Shown: piece after piece, positions 1-8,708 of the stretch | Layout of the letters: every line of letters begins with the position of its first letter | Position numbering within the stretch: position 1 is the first letter of the stretch | Assembly (NCBI RefSeq): GCF_022179385.1 | Contig: NZ_BPQS01000012.1 | Location: 1-64,000, forward strand | Length of the DNA: 64,000 nucleotides | Reading direction: 5' to 3' | Source of the DNA: Methylobacterium longum | Lineage (GTDB): Bacteria > Pseudomonadota > Alphaproteobacteria > Rhizobiales > Beijerinckiaceae | The notes under the pieces: model-generated | The model's input: the letters and a program-made list of their open reading frames with translations, nothing else | Told to the model about the DNA's origin: nothing | Database searches by the model: none | Translations under genes and position numbers: made by a program

Positions 1-105
1 GTCGCCCTCGACCTCGACTACGCCACCCGCTGGAGCCTGCGCCGGGATCTCGCCATCCTCCTGCGCACAATCCCCGCCGTCCTCGCCCAGCGCGGAAGCC
101 GCTGA
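1..105 (+). CDS. C-terminal end of a bacterial sugar transferase (partial)
   Basis: The window opens inside a coding frame that ends with TGA at 103-105. The visible 34 residues contain LDLDYATRWSLRRDLAILLRT, the usual tail of the membrane-linked sugar transferase family (ExoY, WbaP, undecaprenyl-phosphate sugar phosphotransferase). In that family a D-Y-x-x-x-W-S motif is followed by a short amphipathic helix. Family members start exopolysaccharide or O-antigen repeat units by moving a sugar phosphate onto undecaprenyl phosphate. The catalytic core lies outside the window, so the substrate cannot be inferred. Confidence 0.6.
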   Translation, partial: VALDLDYATRWSLRRDLAILLRTIPAVLAQRGSR

Positions 106-210
106 GCCGGGCGCAGGACTGGATTGGCGGCGCGCCACCGCCGTCATGACCGCGGGTGCGGGATCGGTCTGCCACCCGTCCGAACTTAAGCTGGGCGGGT
201 ACGAACTGCG

Positions 211-444
211 ATGAAGGGCCTGTTGCTGAACGCGCTGCTCGGGTTGTGTCTCGGGCGGTTCGGCTCCGTGTGGTGGCTCCTGGTGTTCCTGCCGGTCGTG
301 GCCGCCGAACTCGCCTACGGCGTTTACGTGTACCACCTCGGCCTGCATGCCGGCTTCATCCGGCGCGCCGTGACCCTGCTGGTCTGCGGCCAGTTCGGCT
401 TTCTGCTCGGCGCGCTCCTGCGCCCCATGCGCGGCGAGACGTGA
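211..444 (+). CDS. Small hydrophobic membrane protein, unknown function
   Basis: A 77-residue protein starting at ATG 211. It has a first hydrophobic stretch (about residues 3-34, rich in Leu, Gly, Trp and Val) and a second one (about 50-68) ending in positively charged residues, so probably two or three membrane passes. I recognise no catalytic motif or family. The ribosome binding site is weak. It stands alone on the plus strand between the sugar transferase end and a repeat-bearing intergenic stretch. Steady hydrophobic spacing and AT-poor codons in frame support real coding. Confidence 0.5.
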   Translation: MKGLLLNALLGLCLGRFGSVWWLLVFLPVVAAELAYGVYVYHLGLHAGFIRRAVTLLVCGQFGFLLGALLRPMRGET

Positions 445-568
445 GGGTCGAAGCGGGCGCAGCCGATTCCGGAGGCTGGGCCGACGATGACGGCTTCCGG
501 CCGGTATCGGATGACGGATCGCCACCCCGGGGGCGCTCGGCCGCGCGAGCGCCCGCATCCGGGAGCGC

Positions 569-640
569 GGCGCCCCCCTGGCGCCCCCCTGGCGCCCCCC
601 TGGCGCCCCCCTGGCCGCCCCCCTGGCGCCCCCCTGGCGC
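569..640. repeat. 11-bp tandem repeat (GGCGCCCCCCT, about 6.5 copies)
   Basis: Units GGCGCCCCCCT lie at 569-579, 580-590, 591-601 and 602-612. A 12-bp variant with one extra C follows (613-624), then one perfect unit (625-635) and a partial one. The array lies between the small membrane protein and the next gene and is not in a supported frame. Slippage at such an array could change its copy number between strains. Confidence 0.9.
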
Positions 641-693
641 CTTGGCCCTTCCCCCGGTTCTCGTGATAGCCAAGCCCCGGCTCCGAAGCCGCC

Positions 694-1566
694 GTGGATC
701 GGCGGCCAGACGCACGGGATACGGTCGTGGAAGCGATATGGGTGACCGCTCTCATCCGAGCGTCGACCTCGGGAGCCGTCGTCGTGCTCGCCTCGGTGCT
801 GGCCGAACTCCTCGGGCCGGTCTGGGGGGCGCTGATCATCAGCCTGCCGGTCTCCGCCGGGCCGGCCTACGTGTTCATGGTCCTGGAGCATGACACCGCC
901 TTCGTGGCCGACGCGGCCCTCAACGGGTTCGCGGCGACCGCGGGGACAGGCCTGTTCCTCCTCGTCTATGCCCGCCGCGCGGCCGGCCGAGGTCTGGCCC
1001 GCAGCCTCGGCCCGGCGGTGGCGGCGTGGGGCGCGGCGGCCGTTCCGATCGCCGCAGTGTCGTGGACGCCGCTGACGGCGTTCCTGCTCAACGCGGCCGT
1101 CTACGGTGCGGGTACCCTGATGACCCGGCCGGCGGCGGGACCGTCGCTCGTCCGGAGCACCGTCGTCGCGAGGCCCCGGCCGCTGGACCTCCTCGTCCGG
1201 GCGGCCGCCGTCGCTCTGTTCGTGACGGCCATCCTGGCCCTGAGTTCAGCCTTGGGACCGGCGCGAACCGGGGTCATCGCCGCCTATCCGGTCACCCTCA
1301 CGAGCACCTTCGTCATCCTGCACCGCCGCGTCGGTGGAGCGGCGATGGCACGGCTGGCCAGCATCACGATCCGCGGCGTGTTCGGTTTCGGCCTGACCCT
1401 GCTCACGCTTCACCTGACGATCCGGCCACTCGGTGCCGCCCTCGCCCTTGCGGCCGCGCTCCTCGTCTCTCTGACCTACTCGGCCGGGCTTCTCGCCCTG
1501 CAGAGCCGCCCGGGTCCGCAGGGCGAGAAGCCCGGCCGGTACGGTCGCTTCGCCAGACGGCCCTGA
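694..1566 (+). CDS. Multi-pass inner membrane protein, unknown function
   Basis: About 290 residues with eight or nine hydrophobic segments separated by short Arg-rich loops, ending in a basic hydrophilic tail. GTG 694 gives the longest frame, but GTG 727 (VEAIWVTALIR) puts the first membrane helix closer to the N terminus and is an equally good start. I do not recognise conserved transport or enzymatic motifs. The halves (about 20-140 and 170-280) have similar hydrophobic layouts, so an internal duplication of a membrane unit is possible but not shown. It converges with the monooxygenase gene downstream. Confidence 0.65.
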   Translation: MDRRPDARDTVVEAIWVTALIRASTSGAVVVLASVLAELLGPVWGALIISLPVSAGPAYVFMVLEHDTAFVADAALNGFAATAGTGLFLLVYARRAAGRGLARSLGPAVAAWGAAAVPIAAVSWTPLTAFLLNAAVYGAGTLMTRPAAGPSLVRSTVVARPRPLDLLVRAAAVALFVTAILALSSALGPARTGVIAAYPVTLTSTFVILHRRVGGAAMARLASITIRGVFGFGLTLLTLHLTIRPLGAALALAAALLVSLTYSAGLLALQSRPGPQGEKPGRYGRFARRP

Positions 1567-1718
1567 CGCCCGGTCCGGTCCCGTGCGGCGGCTTTGCGGT
1601 GGCCGCGCGCGCCGGTCATCGGGACTGCACCGTCCATTTGGCGATCGCCACGGGACGCCCGGACCCGTCGGGTCGGGGCGCCCGGCGGGGCCGGATCCCA
1701 CCGCCCAGGCGCGCGGCC

Positions 1719-3083
1719 TCAGGCGGTGCGCGGGGCGACCGCTTCGGAAGCCGCTCGGGCAGCCGCTCGGGCGGTATGGCGGCTCGGTGGCCGTGGCAGG
1801 CCGAGATGGTCGCGCAGGGTCGCGCCCGCGTAGTCGTGCCGGAACAGGCCGCGCCGCCGGAGGATCGGCACCACCGCGTCCACGAAGGTCTCCAGCCCGT
1901 CCGGCAGCACGTCCGGCATCAGGTTGAAGCCGTCCGCCGCGCCGGCCCGGAACCACGCCTCGATGTCGTCCGCGATCGCCTCGGGCGTGCCCGCGACGAT
2001 GCGGTGGCCGACGCCGCCGCCCAGCGCCCGCAGGAGCTGGCGCACGGTCAGCCGGTCCCGCCGGGCGAGCGCGACGGTGCCGAGGAACAGCGTGTGGTTG
2101 GCGTCCGGCGGCAGCGGCAGCGGGTCGGGGAGCGGCCTGTCGAGGTCGAGCCGCGCGGGATCGATCCGCAGGGTGCCGGCGAGCCGGGCGAGGCTGTACT
2201 CCAGCGGTACGAGGTCCCAGAGCTCGTCCTGGCGGCGGCGCGCCTCGGCCTCCGTGGAGCCGATGACCGTTGCGAGGCCGGGCAGGACGACCAGCGCGTC
2301 CGGCCCGCGCCCGCAGCGCGCCGCCCGCGCCCGCAGGTCCCGGGCATAGGCCGCGCCGTCCTCAACGGTCTGGGCCAGGGAGAACACCGCGTCGGCGGTG
2401 GCGGCGGCGAGCGCGCGCCCGTCCTCCGAGCCGCCGGCCTGGAAGGTCACCGGGCAGCCCTGCGGGCTGCGCGGCACCGTGAGCGGTCCCTCGACGGAAT
2501 AGTGCGCGCCGCGGTGATGGATGGCGTGGACCTTCCCGGCATCGACGAACCGGCCACCCGCCTTGTCGCCGAGGAAGGCGTCGTCCTCCCAGCTGTCCCA
2601 CAGGGCGTGGACCAGCTCGGTGAACTCGCGCGCCCGGGCGTAGCGCGCCCCGTGCTCGGACGCGCCCGCGAAGCCGAAGTTGCGGCCCGCGGCGGCATCC
2701 GCGGTGGTGACCACGTTCCAGCCCGCCCGGCCGCGGCTGACGAGGTCCAGGCTCGCGACGCGGCGGGCGAGGTTGTAGGGCTCGTTGTAGGTCGTCGAGG
2801 CGGTGGCCACGAGGCCGACATGGCTGGTGGCCGCCGCGACGCTGGCCAGCACCACCGTGGGTTCGAGGGCGTTGAACGGCCGGTGGTCGATCCGGTCGTT
2901 GATCGCCGGCGTGTCGGCCAGGAAGATCGCGTCGAGCTTGCCCCGCTCCGCGACGCGGGCGACGCGCACGAAGTGGTCGATGTCCACGAAGGCGTCCGGC
3001 CGGCTGTCCGGCAGCCGCCACGCGGACGGGTAGACGCCCGAATGCAGCAGGTTGACGTTGAGATGCAGGGTGCGTCCGCTCAT
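1719..3083 (-). CDS. NtaA/SnaA/DszA-type FMN-dependent monooxygenase (LLM family)
   Basis: A 454-residue protein with the layout of the NtaA/SnaA/SoxA/DszA branch of luciferase-like monooxygenases: an early AERGKLDAIFLAD, then GLVATASTTYNEPYNLARR, SRGRAGWNVVTT and later FQAGGSEDGRALAA. These enzymes use reduced flavin from a separate reductase to oxidise nitrilotriacetate, dibenzothiophene sulfone or related sulfur compounds. ATG 3083 was chosen because the family's N terminus (RTLHLNVNLLHSGVYPSAWR) begins there. It lies 16 bp after a second LLM gene in one minus-strand group with an SsuA-like binding protein, so organosulfur oxidation is the likelier role. The substrate is not readable from sequence. 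Confidence 0.88.
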   Translation of the reverse strand: MSGRTLHLNVNLLHSGVYPSAWRLPDSRPDAFVDIDHFVRVARVAERGKLDAIFLADTPAINDRIDHRPFNALEPTVVLASVAAATSHVGLVATASTTYNEPYNLARRVASLDLVSRGRAGWNVVTTADAAAGRNFGFAGASEHGARYARAREFTELVHALWDSWEDDAFLGDKAGGRFVDAGKVHAIHHRGAHYSVEGPLTVPRSPQGCPVTFQAGGSEDGRALAAATADAVFSLAQTVEDGAAYARDLRARAARCGRGPDALVVLPGLATVIGSTEAEARRRQDELWDLVPLEYSLARLAGTLRIDPARLDLDRPLPDPLPLPPDANHTLFLGTVALARRDRLTVRQLLRALGGGVGHRIVAGTPEAIADDIEAWFRAGAADGFNLMPDVLPDGLETFVDAVVPILRRRGLFRHDYAGATLRDHLGLPRPPSRHTARAAARAASEAVAPRTA

Positions 3084-3099
3084 CGCAGTAAATCCCCGG

Positions 3100-4152
3100 T
3101 CAGCGGACGCGCGGCAGGACCTGCTCGGCGAAGCGGCGCATCTCCGCCTCGAAGGGCTGGAACTGCAGCATGAACAGGTCGATGCCGGCCGCGTAGAACG
3201 CCCGGATCCGCTCCGCCACTGTGGCGTAGCTGCCCACCAGCCCGGCTGCCGTGCCGCCGTTGGTGCCGACGTGGCGGGCGGCCCCCGCATCGGTCTTGGC
3301 GAACATCGCGCTGGCCCGGTCGGTCCGGGCGCGGGTGTCGGCGCGCAGGCCCGCGTCGCGCTGCGCCAGGGTGAGGAGCCGCGCGTGCTCGGCCACCGCC
3401 TCCGCGTCGGTCTCCCGGGCGATCACGAAGGCCGAGAGGCCGAAGCGCAGCGGGCCGTTGGACGCGGGCCGCCGGGCGACGTCGGCGATCAGGGCGGCGA
3501 CGTCGGGCAGCGGCTGGCCGTTGAGGAACCAGACATCCGCGTGGTCGGCGGCCAGCGCCCGGGCGGGCTCCGACTCGCCGCCGAGATAGATGGTCGGCCG
3601 CGGCCGGAAGGTGCCGGCGGGGCGCAGCTGGTAATCCTCCACCTGGAAATGCGCCCCCGCGAATGTGACCCGCTCGCCGCGCATCAGCCGGTCCACCAGG
3701 CCGATCCACTCGCGGCCGTAGGCGTAGCGGTCGTCATGCGCGGGGAACGGCAGGCCGGCCCGCTCGAACTCGGCCCTGTTCCAGGCATTCACGAGGTTCA
3801 GGGCGAAGCGGCCGCCGCTGACGTGCTCGATCTGGAGCGCCATCTTGGCGAGCACCACCGGATGGTAGAGCCCCGGCTTGATCGCCGCGATGATCTCGAT
3901 GCGGCGGGTCAGCGCCGCGAGCGCCGCCGCGGCGGTCCAGGCCTCGAGCTGGTCGCGTTCGCCGTCGTAGGGGTTCATCGTGTGCTGGGCGACCAGCACG
4001 GAGTCGAAGCCCAGGGCCTCCGCCTCCAGCACCAGGGCGCGGTTGCGCGCCCAGCTGGCGTCGTCCGGCTCGTCGGGATCGTGGTGGGAGGCCCGGGAGC
4101 CGTGGACGGCCGCCCAGATGCCGAAGCGCGGCGCGCGTGTCGGTCCGGCCAT
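3100..4152 (-). CDS. LLM-class flavin monooxygenase, SsuD/SfnG-like
   Basis: A 350-residue luciferase-fold protein. The stretch from KPGLYHPVVLAKMA through SGGRFALNLVNAWN to DDRYAYGREW is the signature of the alkanesulfonate and dimethylsulfone monooxygenase group (SsuD, SfnG), and RPTIYLGGESEPAR follows. Such enzymes use FMNH2 and O2 to cleave C-S bonds and release sulfite. The gene begins 4 bp after the SsuA-like gene and is followed 16 bp later by another monooxygenase, so the three are almost certainly co-transcribed. No flavin reductase is encoded in the group and must come from elsewhere. Confidence 0.87.
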   Translation of the reverse strand: MAGPTRAPRFGIWAAVHGSRASHHDPDEPDDASWARNRALVLEAEALGFDSVLVAQHTMNPYDGERDQLEAWTAAAALAALTRRIEIIAAIKPGLYHPVVLAKMALQIEHVSGGRFALNLVNAWNRAEFERAGLPFPAHDDRYAYGREWIGLVDRLMRGERVTFAGAHFQVEDYQLRPAGTFRPRPTIYLGGESEPARALAADHADVWFLNGQPLPDVAALIADVARRPASNGPLRFGLSAFVIARETDAEAVAEHARLLTLAQRDAGLRADTRARTDRASAMFAKTDAGAARHVGTNGGTAAGLVGSYATVAERIRAFYAAGIDLFMLQFQPFEAEMRRFAEQVLPRVR

Positions 4153-4156
4153 GGCC

Positions 4157-5146
4157 TCAGCCCCGCTCCGCGGGCGGCTGCCAGATCGGCACGGCGGTGG
4201 CGTCGAGGGCGCGGGGGATGAGCTTGGCCTCGTGGAACACGTCGGCGATGGCCTGCTGCTCGCCGAGCTGGGCGCGCTCCACCGGCTCGACCGCGTAGGT
4301 GCGGCGGCTGTTGGCGGCGGCCACCACCGAAGCCGGGAGGTCGCCCCAGATCGGGGCGAGGAGCGCGACGGCCTCCTGGGGGTTCGCCCGCATCCAGGCT
4401 CCGGCCTCGACGAGCGCCCGGTAGACGGTCGCGACGACCTCGGGCTGCGCGGCGACGAAGCTGTCGTTGACGAGATAGTAGCGGTGGTAGCTCGTCAGCC
4501 CGGTGGCGTCGGCGACGACGCGCACCGGGCGCTTGGCCTCCGCGAAGGCGAGGAACGGGTCCCAGATCGACCACGCGTCGAGGCTGCCCTGCTCGAAGGC
4601 GGCCGCCCCCTCCGGCGCCTGAAGGTAGGCCGGCTTGATGTCGGCGAAGGTCAGCCCGGCGCGCTTCAGGGCGGCGGCCAGCACGTAGTGGCTGCCCGAG
4701 CCCCGCGAGACGCCGACCGTGCGGCCCTTGAGGTCCGCGACCGTGCGGACCGGCGAGGCGGCGGGCACGATGATCGCCTCGGCGGACGGTGCGCCCCGCT
4801 CGCGGGCGTAGAAGGTCAGCGGCGCCCTGGCCGACTGGGTGAAGATCGGCACCGCGTCGGCGACGTCGGCGTGGATGTCCACGGCGCCGGCCGTCATCGG
4901 CTCGATCACGCTGGTGAACAGGTGCCAGCTCGGGGTGAAGCCCAGCGGCGCGAGGCGCTCGGCGAGCGTCCCCTTCACCTTCAGCACGGTGAACAGCACC
5001 GACGAGCGCTGCATGCTGATCCTCACCGCGCGGGGTCCGGCCCGCACGGCCGGTGCGCCGAGCGCCACGGCGGCGGCCCCGCCGAGGCCGGTCCGCAGGA
5101 GCGAGCGCCGGGACGGGGCGATCCGGCACAGGACGTCGTCGGTCAT
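4157..5146 (-). CDS. SsuA-like ABC transporter substrate-binding protein with Tat-type signal
   Basis: A 329-residue periplasmic binding protein. The N terminus carries a twin-arginine signal (SRRSLLRTGLGG) followed by a hydrophobic stretch and an Ala-rich cleavage region near residue 36. The body has family features of SsuA/TauA/NMT1-type proteins: KGTLAERLAPLGF near the N terminus, a D-L-K-G-R-T-V-G-V-S-R-G-S-G segment and YLQAPEGAAAFEQGSLDAWSIWD. It would deliver an aliphatic sulfonate or similar anion. No permease (SsuC) or ATPase (SsuB) follows it, which is unusual for a binding-protein gene. First gene of the minus-strand group. Confidence 0.85.
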   Translation of the reverse strand: MTDDVLCRIAPSRRSLLRTGLGGAAAVALGAPAVRAGPRAVRISMQRSSVLFTVLKVKGTLAERLAPLGFTPSWHLFTSVIEPMTAGAVDIHADVADAVPIFTQSARAPLTFYARERGAPSAEAIIVPAASPVRTVADLKGRTVGVSRGSGSHYVLAAALKRAGLTFADIKPAYLQAPEGAAAFEQGSLDAWSIWDPFLAFAEAKRPVRVVADATGLTSYHRYYLVNDSFVAAQPEVVATVYRALVEAGAWMRANPQEAVALLAPIWGDLPASVVAAANSRRTYAVEPVERAQLGEQQAIADVFHEAKLIPRALDATAVPIWQPPAERG

Positions 5147-5641
5147 CAGGATCTCGCGGAATGTTCGGTCTGGCTGAAAGTCGGTCGGGCGGGAATCCGG
5201 TCGGGCCAGACGGAGGGCGCCGTGGACGCGACGGCTGTCCCGTCCTCAAGACGCGCCGCGTCGCAGCCCGGCCTGCTCTATTGAAGACCATCGTCGAGCG
5301 GCGGATCAATGAAATGTATTTTCGATTTCCCCGCGGACCGTGAAGGTTCGTCCCCTGGAATGACGGACCGGCAGCGGTCCTGAACTCCGGGCGCTGCGAA
5401 GCCGGCGCGGTGAGGTCGGAACGCCCGGTAAAAGAGCCCGTTCCGGGCCGACGCGATGCGAAGAACGGTTCTCCTTCGCGGCCGCAGAACACAGGATGGA
5501 ACTATTCACGCCGCCGGATCAGGGGAACGACGCTTCCAAACTCGCATCGACCGCCGTGTTTTACCTTGAGATCGGGCTTCATCTGGTTGAGTTCATGGGG
5601 TGCCGCTCCGGGACGGCAGGTCAATTCGGGAATGGAAAGCC
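5147..5641. other. Intergenic divergent promoter region, no gene seen
   Basis: About 495 bp between the minus-strand sulfur group and the plus-strand flavoprotein gene. The segment around 5280-5340 is clearly less GC-rich than its surroundings and probably holds the promoter of the minus-strand group. An 11-bp palindrome, AGAACGGTTCT, lies at 5462-5472, but I cannot tie it to a regulator. No supported coding frame was found. Confidence 0.5.
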
Positions 5642-6865
5642 ATGTCGCAGACGGAAGCGGGCTGGGGCGCGGGTCCGAGCGGGCGCTACGAGACCCTGGC
5701 CGACCGCTTCCGCCCGGTCTTCGCCGAGATCCGCGCCACCGCGGTGGGCCGGGACCGCACCCGCGGCCTGCCCCATGCCGAGATCGGCTGGCTGCGGGAG
5801 GCGAACTTCACCACCCTGCGGCTCGCCCCCGAGGAGGGCGGCCACGGGGCCAGCCTGCCCGAGCTGTTCGCGCTCCTGATCGAGCTGTCGAAGGCGGATT
5901 CCAACGTCACCAACGCGCTGCGCGCCCATTTCGGCTTCACCGAGGACGCGCTCTGCGCCTCGTCCGCCGTGTGGCGTGCCGCCTGGATCGCCCGGATCGG
6001 CGCCGGCGAGACCGTCGGCAGCGGCGTCTCGGAGACCGGCCCGGCCAAGGTCGGCGCGTTCGACACCGTGGTCCGCCGCCGGGACGGGAAGCTCGTGGTC
6101 GACGGCCGGAAATTCTACACCACCGGCGCGCTCTTCGCCGATTACATTCACCTGTCGGCCGAGGACGAGACGGGCGGCGCCGTCACCGCCGCGGTGCCGG
6201 TCCGGGCGCCGGGGGTGACCATCGTGGACGATTGGGACGGGTTCGGGCAGGGGCTGACGGCCAGCGGCACCGCGACCTTCGAGGGGGTGGCGCTCGATCC
6301 GGCACTGATCAAGCCCGATCCGGCCCGCTTCCCCTACGCGATGGCGTTCTTCCAGCTGGTGCATCTCGCGACGCTCGCCGGCATCGGCCGGGCGGCGGCC
6401 GAGGACGTGGCGCGGCTGGTGGCCGAGCGCACCCGGGTCTACAGCCACGGCAATGCCGGGCGCACGGCGGAGGATCCGCAGATCCAGGCGGTGGTGGGCC
6501 GCGTCCGCGCCCATGCCTACGCGGCCGGGGCCGTGGTGCTGAAGAGCGCCGAGGCGCTCCAGCGCGCCTACGAAGCGCACCGGGCCGGCGACGGCCCCGG
6601 GGCGGACCGGGCGACCACCCTCGCCGATGTCGAGGTCAACCAGGCGGTGGGCGTCGTCACCGACCTCGTGCTCCAGGCGACGACGACGCTGTTCGACGCG
6701 CTGGGCGCCTCCGCGGTGAAGACCGGCCTCGGCCTCGACCGCTACTGGCGCAACGCCCGCACCATCGCGTCCCACAACCCGCGGATCTACCGGGACCGGA
6801 TCGTCGGGGCCTTCGCGATCACCGGCGCGCCGCCGCCGCGGCAGTACCGCGTCGGATCGGCGTGA
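5642..6865 (+). CDS. Acyl-CoA-dehydrogenase-fold flavoprotein, DszC/SfnB-like
   Basis: A 407-residue protein with the acyl-CoA dehydrogenase fold: an N-terminal helical domain (LREANFTTLRLAPEEGGHG), a middle beta domain (GSGVSETGPAKVGAF, then LVVDGRKFYTTGALFADY) and a C-terminal helical bundle. The GRKFYTTGALFAD segment is typical of the DszC/SfnB branch, flavin-dependent monooxygenases or sulfur-acquisition oxidoreductases, rather than beta-oxidation enzymes. I do not see the usual catalytic Glu context of true dehydrogenases. ATG 5642 is preceded by GGAAAG. Divergent from the binding-protein and monooxygenase genes, it probably serves the same sulfur-limitation response. Confidence 0.82.
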   Translation: MSQTEAGWGAGPSGRYETLADRFRPVFAEIRATAVGRDRTRGLPHAEIGWLREANFTTLRLAPEEGGHGASLPELFALLIELSKADSNVTNALRAHFGFTEDALCASSAVWRAAWIARIGAGETVGSGVSETGPAKVGAFDTVVRRRDGKLVVDGRKFYTTGALFADYIHLSAEDETGGAVTAAVPVRAPGVTIVDDWDGFGQGLTASGTATFEGVALDPALIKPDPARFPYAMAFFQLVHLATLAGIGRAAAEDVARLVAERTRVYSHGNAGRTAEDPQIQAVVGRVRAHAYAAGAVVLKSAEALQRAYEAHRAGDGPGADRATTLADVEVNQAVGVVTDLVLQATTTLFDALGASAVKTGLGLDRYWRNARTIASHNPRIYRDRIVGAFAITGAPPPRQYRVGSA

Positions 6866-6872
6866 GGCGACG

Positions 6873-7151
6873 GTGCCGCGCCGCCGCGACCGCCTGCGCC
6901 CGGGCGCCTGCCTGTATCCCGGCGGCCACCACGTCGCCGCCTGGCGGCACCCGTCCGTCAAGGCCGAGGCCGGGATCGACGCCGCCCATGCCCGGCAGAT
7001 CGCCCGCACCGCCGAGGCCGCGAGGTTCGACCTGATCGTCCTGGCCGACGGGGTCAGCCTCCGGGGCGACGACCGCGACGCCACGACCTCCCGGGATGGC
7101 GCCGGGATGGCCACGCTGCGCGCGACTGCGGCCCCGGCAGTGATCGTCTAG
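6873..7151 (+). pseudogene. Truncated NtaA/DszA-type monooxygenase (N-terminal fragment)
   Basis: GTG 6873 opens only 7 bp after the stop of the flavoprotein gene. The first 65 or so residues read PGGHHVAAWRHP, then AHARQIARTAEAARFDLIVLADGVSLRGDD, matching the N terminus of NtaA/SnaA/DszA-type monooxygenases, which run to about 440-460 residues. After that the reading becomes unrelated sequence and stops at residue 92. The fragment lacks the flavin-binding core, so it cannot be a working enzyme. It looks like the remains of a third LLM monooxygenase that ended this operon before a deletion. Confidence 0.7.
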
Positions 7152-7276
7152 GTACTTTGCCGGGGGCGGCGGACAGGATCGCCAGATTGCGCCAAACGTG
7201 TGTAGGTTGCATCACAGAGGACTGAGCGGAATGGTTCGGTGCCGCAGGGTGGCCTCGACGTGGCCGGGAGACGCGG

Positions 7277-7816
7277 ATGGTGCGCTCACTACCTGGATCG
7301 GCCCTCCTCCTTCTGGCGTCGTTCTCCCTCCTCGTCCCAGCCGTCTGCGAGGCCAGGCCGAAACGCGTCAAGCTTCCCATGCTGGAGGTCCCCGACGACG
7401 CGGAGCCGCCGAGCCGGCGGATACCCTTCGTCGACCGATCCGCGTTGATAGGAAAGCCGATCGAACTCTCGAACGCCGACGACCGGCGGGTCCTGGCGCG
7501 GGAGCAACTCCTGTGGAGCCGGTTGAACGGTTCGCTTTGCACGGGATGCGGCGAGACTCGGCGCATCCGCAAGGTTGCCTACGTCGATCCGATCGCCGTT
7601 CTCAATGCGAAACCTGCACTTCTTGTTGCCGCTGTCGCGCCTGTTCAAGCGATCAAGCGGGGACGTGCCGCCCGGATCCAGCTGGCGCATCGGCGACATC
7701 ATAGATCAAAGCTCTATTCCTACTACAATCGGCTTCGATATGCTGTTCTGAAGTGGCGCAGACATCACCGTGTCCGGACGCGTGCGGTGCACCGTAATTG
7801 GACTCCGGACGCGTGA
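7277..7816 (+). CDS. Exported basic protein, unknown function
   Basis: A 179-residue protein with a clear signal peptide (residues 1-26; a Leu-rich core SALLLLASFSLLVPA, then CEARP). The middle holds LCTGCGETRR, a possible CxxC pair. The tail is very rich in His, Arg and Tyr (RRHHRSKLYSYYNRL). Codon usage in the last 60 codons is less GC-rich than in neighbouring genes. I recognise no family. A periplasmic location is likely. The CxxC could bind metal or form a disulfide, but that is speculation. Confidence 0.55.
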   Translation: MVRSLPGSALLLLASFSLLVPAVCEARPKRVKLPMLEVPDDAEPPSRRIPFVDRSALIGKPIELSNADDRRVLAREQLLWSRLNGSLCTGCGETRRIRKVAYVDPIAVLNAKPALLVAAVAPVQAIKRGRAARIQLAHRRHHRSKLYSYYNRLRYAVLKWRRHHRVRTRAVHRNWTPDA

Positions 7817-7875
7817 GACTGCTATAGCCAAGCTCAAGCTCGGCTAGAATGGCCGGGTACGGCACGAGAGCGGCC

Positions 7876-8448
7876 ATGCGTTTGAATCGAATCGGAGCGC
7901 TCGCGGCTCTGCTGCTGACGACGAGTGCCTGTTCGCATCTGCCGATGGGGCCGACGGCCTACAGCGCGCTGCCCTCCAATCCGCCGGCCGGCCTCGCGCC
8001 GGCGACCCTGCCGGCGACCCTGGCGCCGGCCGCGGCACCGCTTGCGGAGGCGGCGCCCGTCCGGCCCGAAACCGACGTCGCCCTGGCACCCGTCGTGATC
8101 CCCGGCACCTGGAAGCTGCGGGATGTCGAGACGCGGCGGGGCAGCGTGAACCCCTTGGCGGCCCTCGAGGCGTCGGTGCGCACCCGCCTGGCCTGGGAGA
8201 CCCTGCATCCGGAAGATCTGTCGGAACAGCCGAAGCCGGCGGCGCGGTCGTTCAGGTCGCTCAGGACCGACGTCACGGAGACGTCGGCCACGTCGGCTGC
8301 CGGATCGCCCGCCGGATCGCCCGCCAAGGCGTCTGCGGACGCTAAGCTCTCGGCCGAGCCGCCGGCGAACTACAATCGTGAGGCGGCCATGACCGCCCTC
8401 CTGAAGGGCGGGAAGGACGCCGCGAAGAGCATCTGCTCGGGGTGCTGA
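7876..8448 (+). CDS. Putative lipoprotein, unknown function
   Basis: ATG 7876 gives a 190-residue protein with a short basic start, a Leu/Ala-rich core and a lipobox LTTSAC with Cys at residue 19, so it should be lipid-anchored. An upstream in-frame ATG at 7849 would place nine extra residues before the signal and is less likely. The mature part is Pro/Ala-rich and low in complexity (about residues 30-60). It then has VVIPGTWKLRDVETRRG and LAALEASVRTRLAWETL and ends in CSGC. No family recognised. It follows the exported protein on the same strand after 59 bp. Confidence 0.6.
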   Translation: MRLNRIGALAALLLTTSACSHLPMGPTAYSALPSNPPAGLAPATLPATLAPAAAPLAEAAPVRPETDVALAPVVIPGTWKLRDVETRRGSVNPLAALEASVRTRLAWETLHPEDLSEQPKPAARSFRSLRTDVTETSATSAAGSPAGSPAKASADAKLSAEPPANYNREAAMTALLKGGKDAAKSICSGC

Positions 8449-8708
8449 CCGCGTCGCGCCCCGCGACGCCTCGGCCTCACCGCCGGGCCGCGGACGGCGC
8501 GGCGGCGAGCCGCGGAGCCGGCACCGGGCGGGCCGACCCTGCCCGCCGCGCCGGTCACGCTGCGGAGGACCGGTCCGCGGCCGAGCGCGGTGCGACGCGG
8601 ACCGGCTCCGACGGAGAGCCCTAGGCCTGAAGGCCGGCCGTCCGTATCACGGGCGCCGCCATCGCGTTCGTTTCCGAACCGCGACACACCGCTCCCCGTG
8701 AATGGATC

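Noticed and set aside
1026..3173. 715-residue open frame on the plus strand
   Set aside because: It lies opposite the LLM monooxygenase gene and reads as Arg/Gly/Pro-rich sequence without motifs, a shadow of a GC-rich coding strand.
5462..5472. Palindrome AGAACGGTTCT before the DszC/SfnB-like gene
   Set aside because: Eleven bases of symmetry is too short to assign to a regulator without a second copy.
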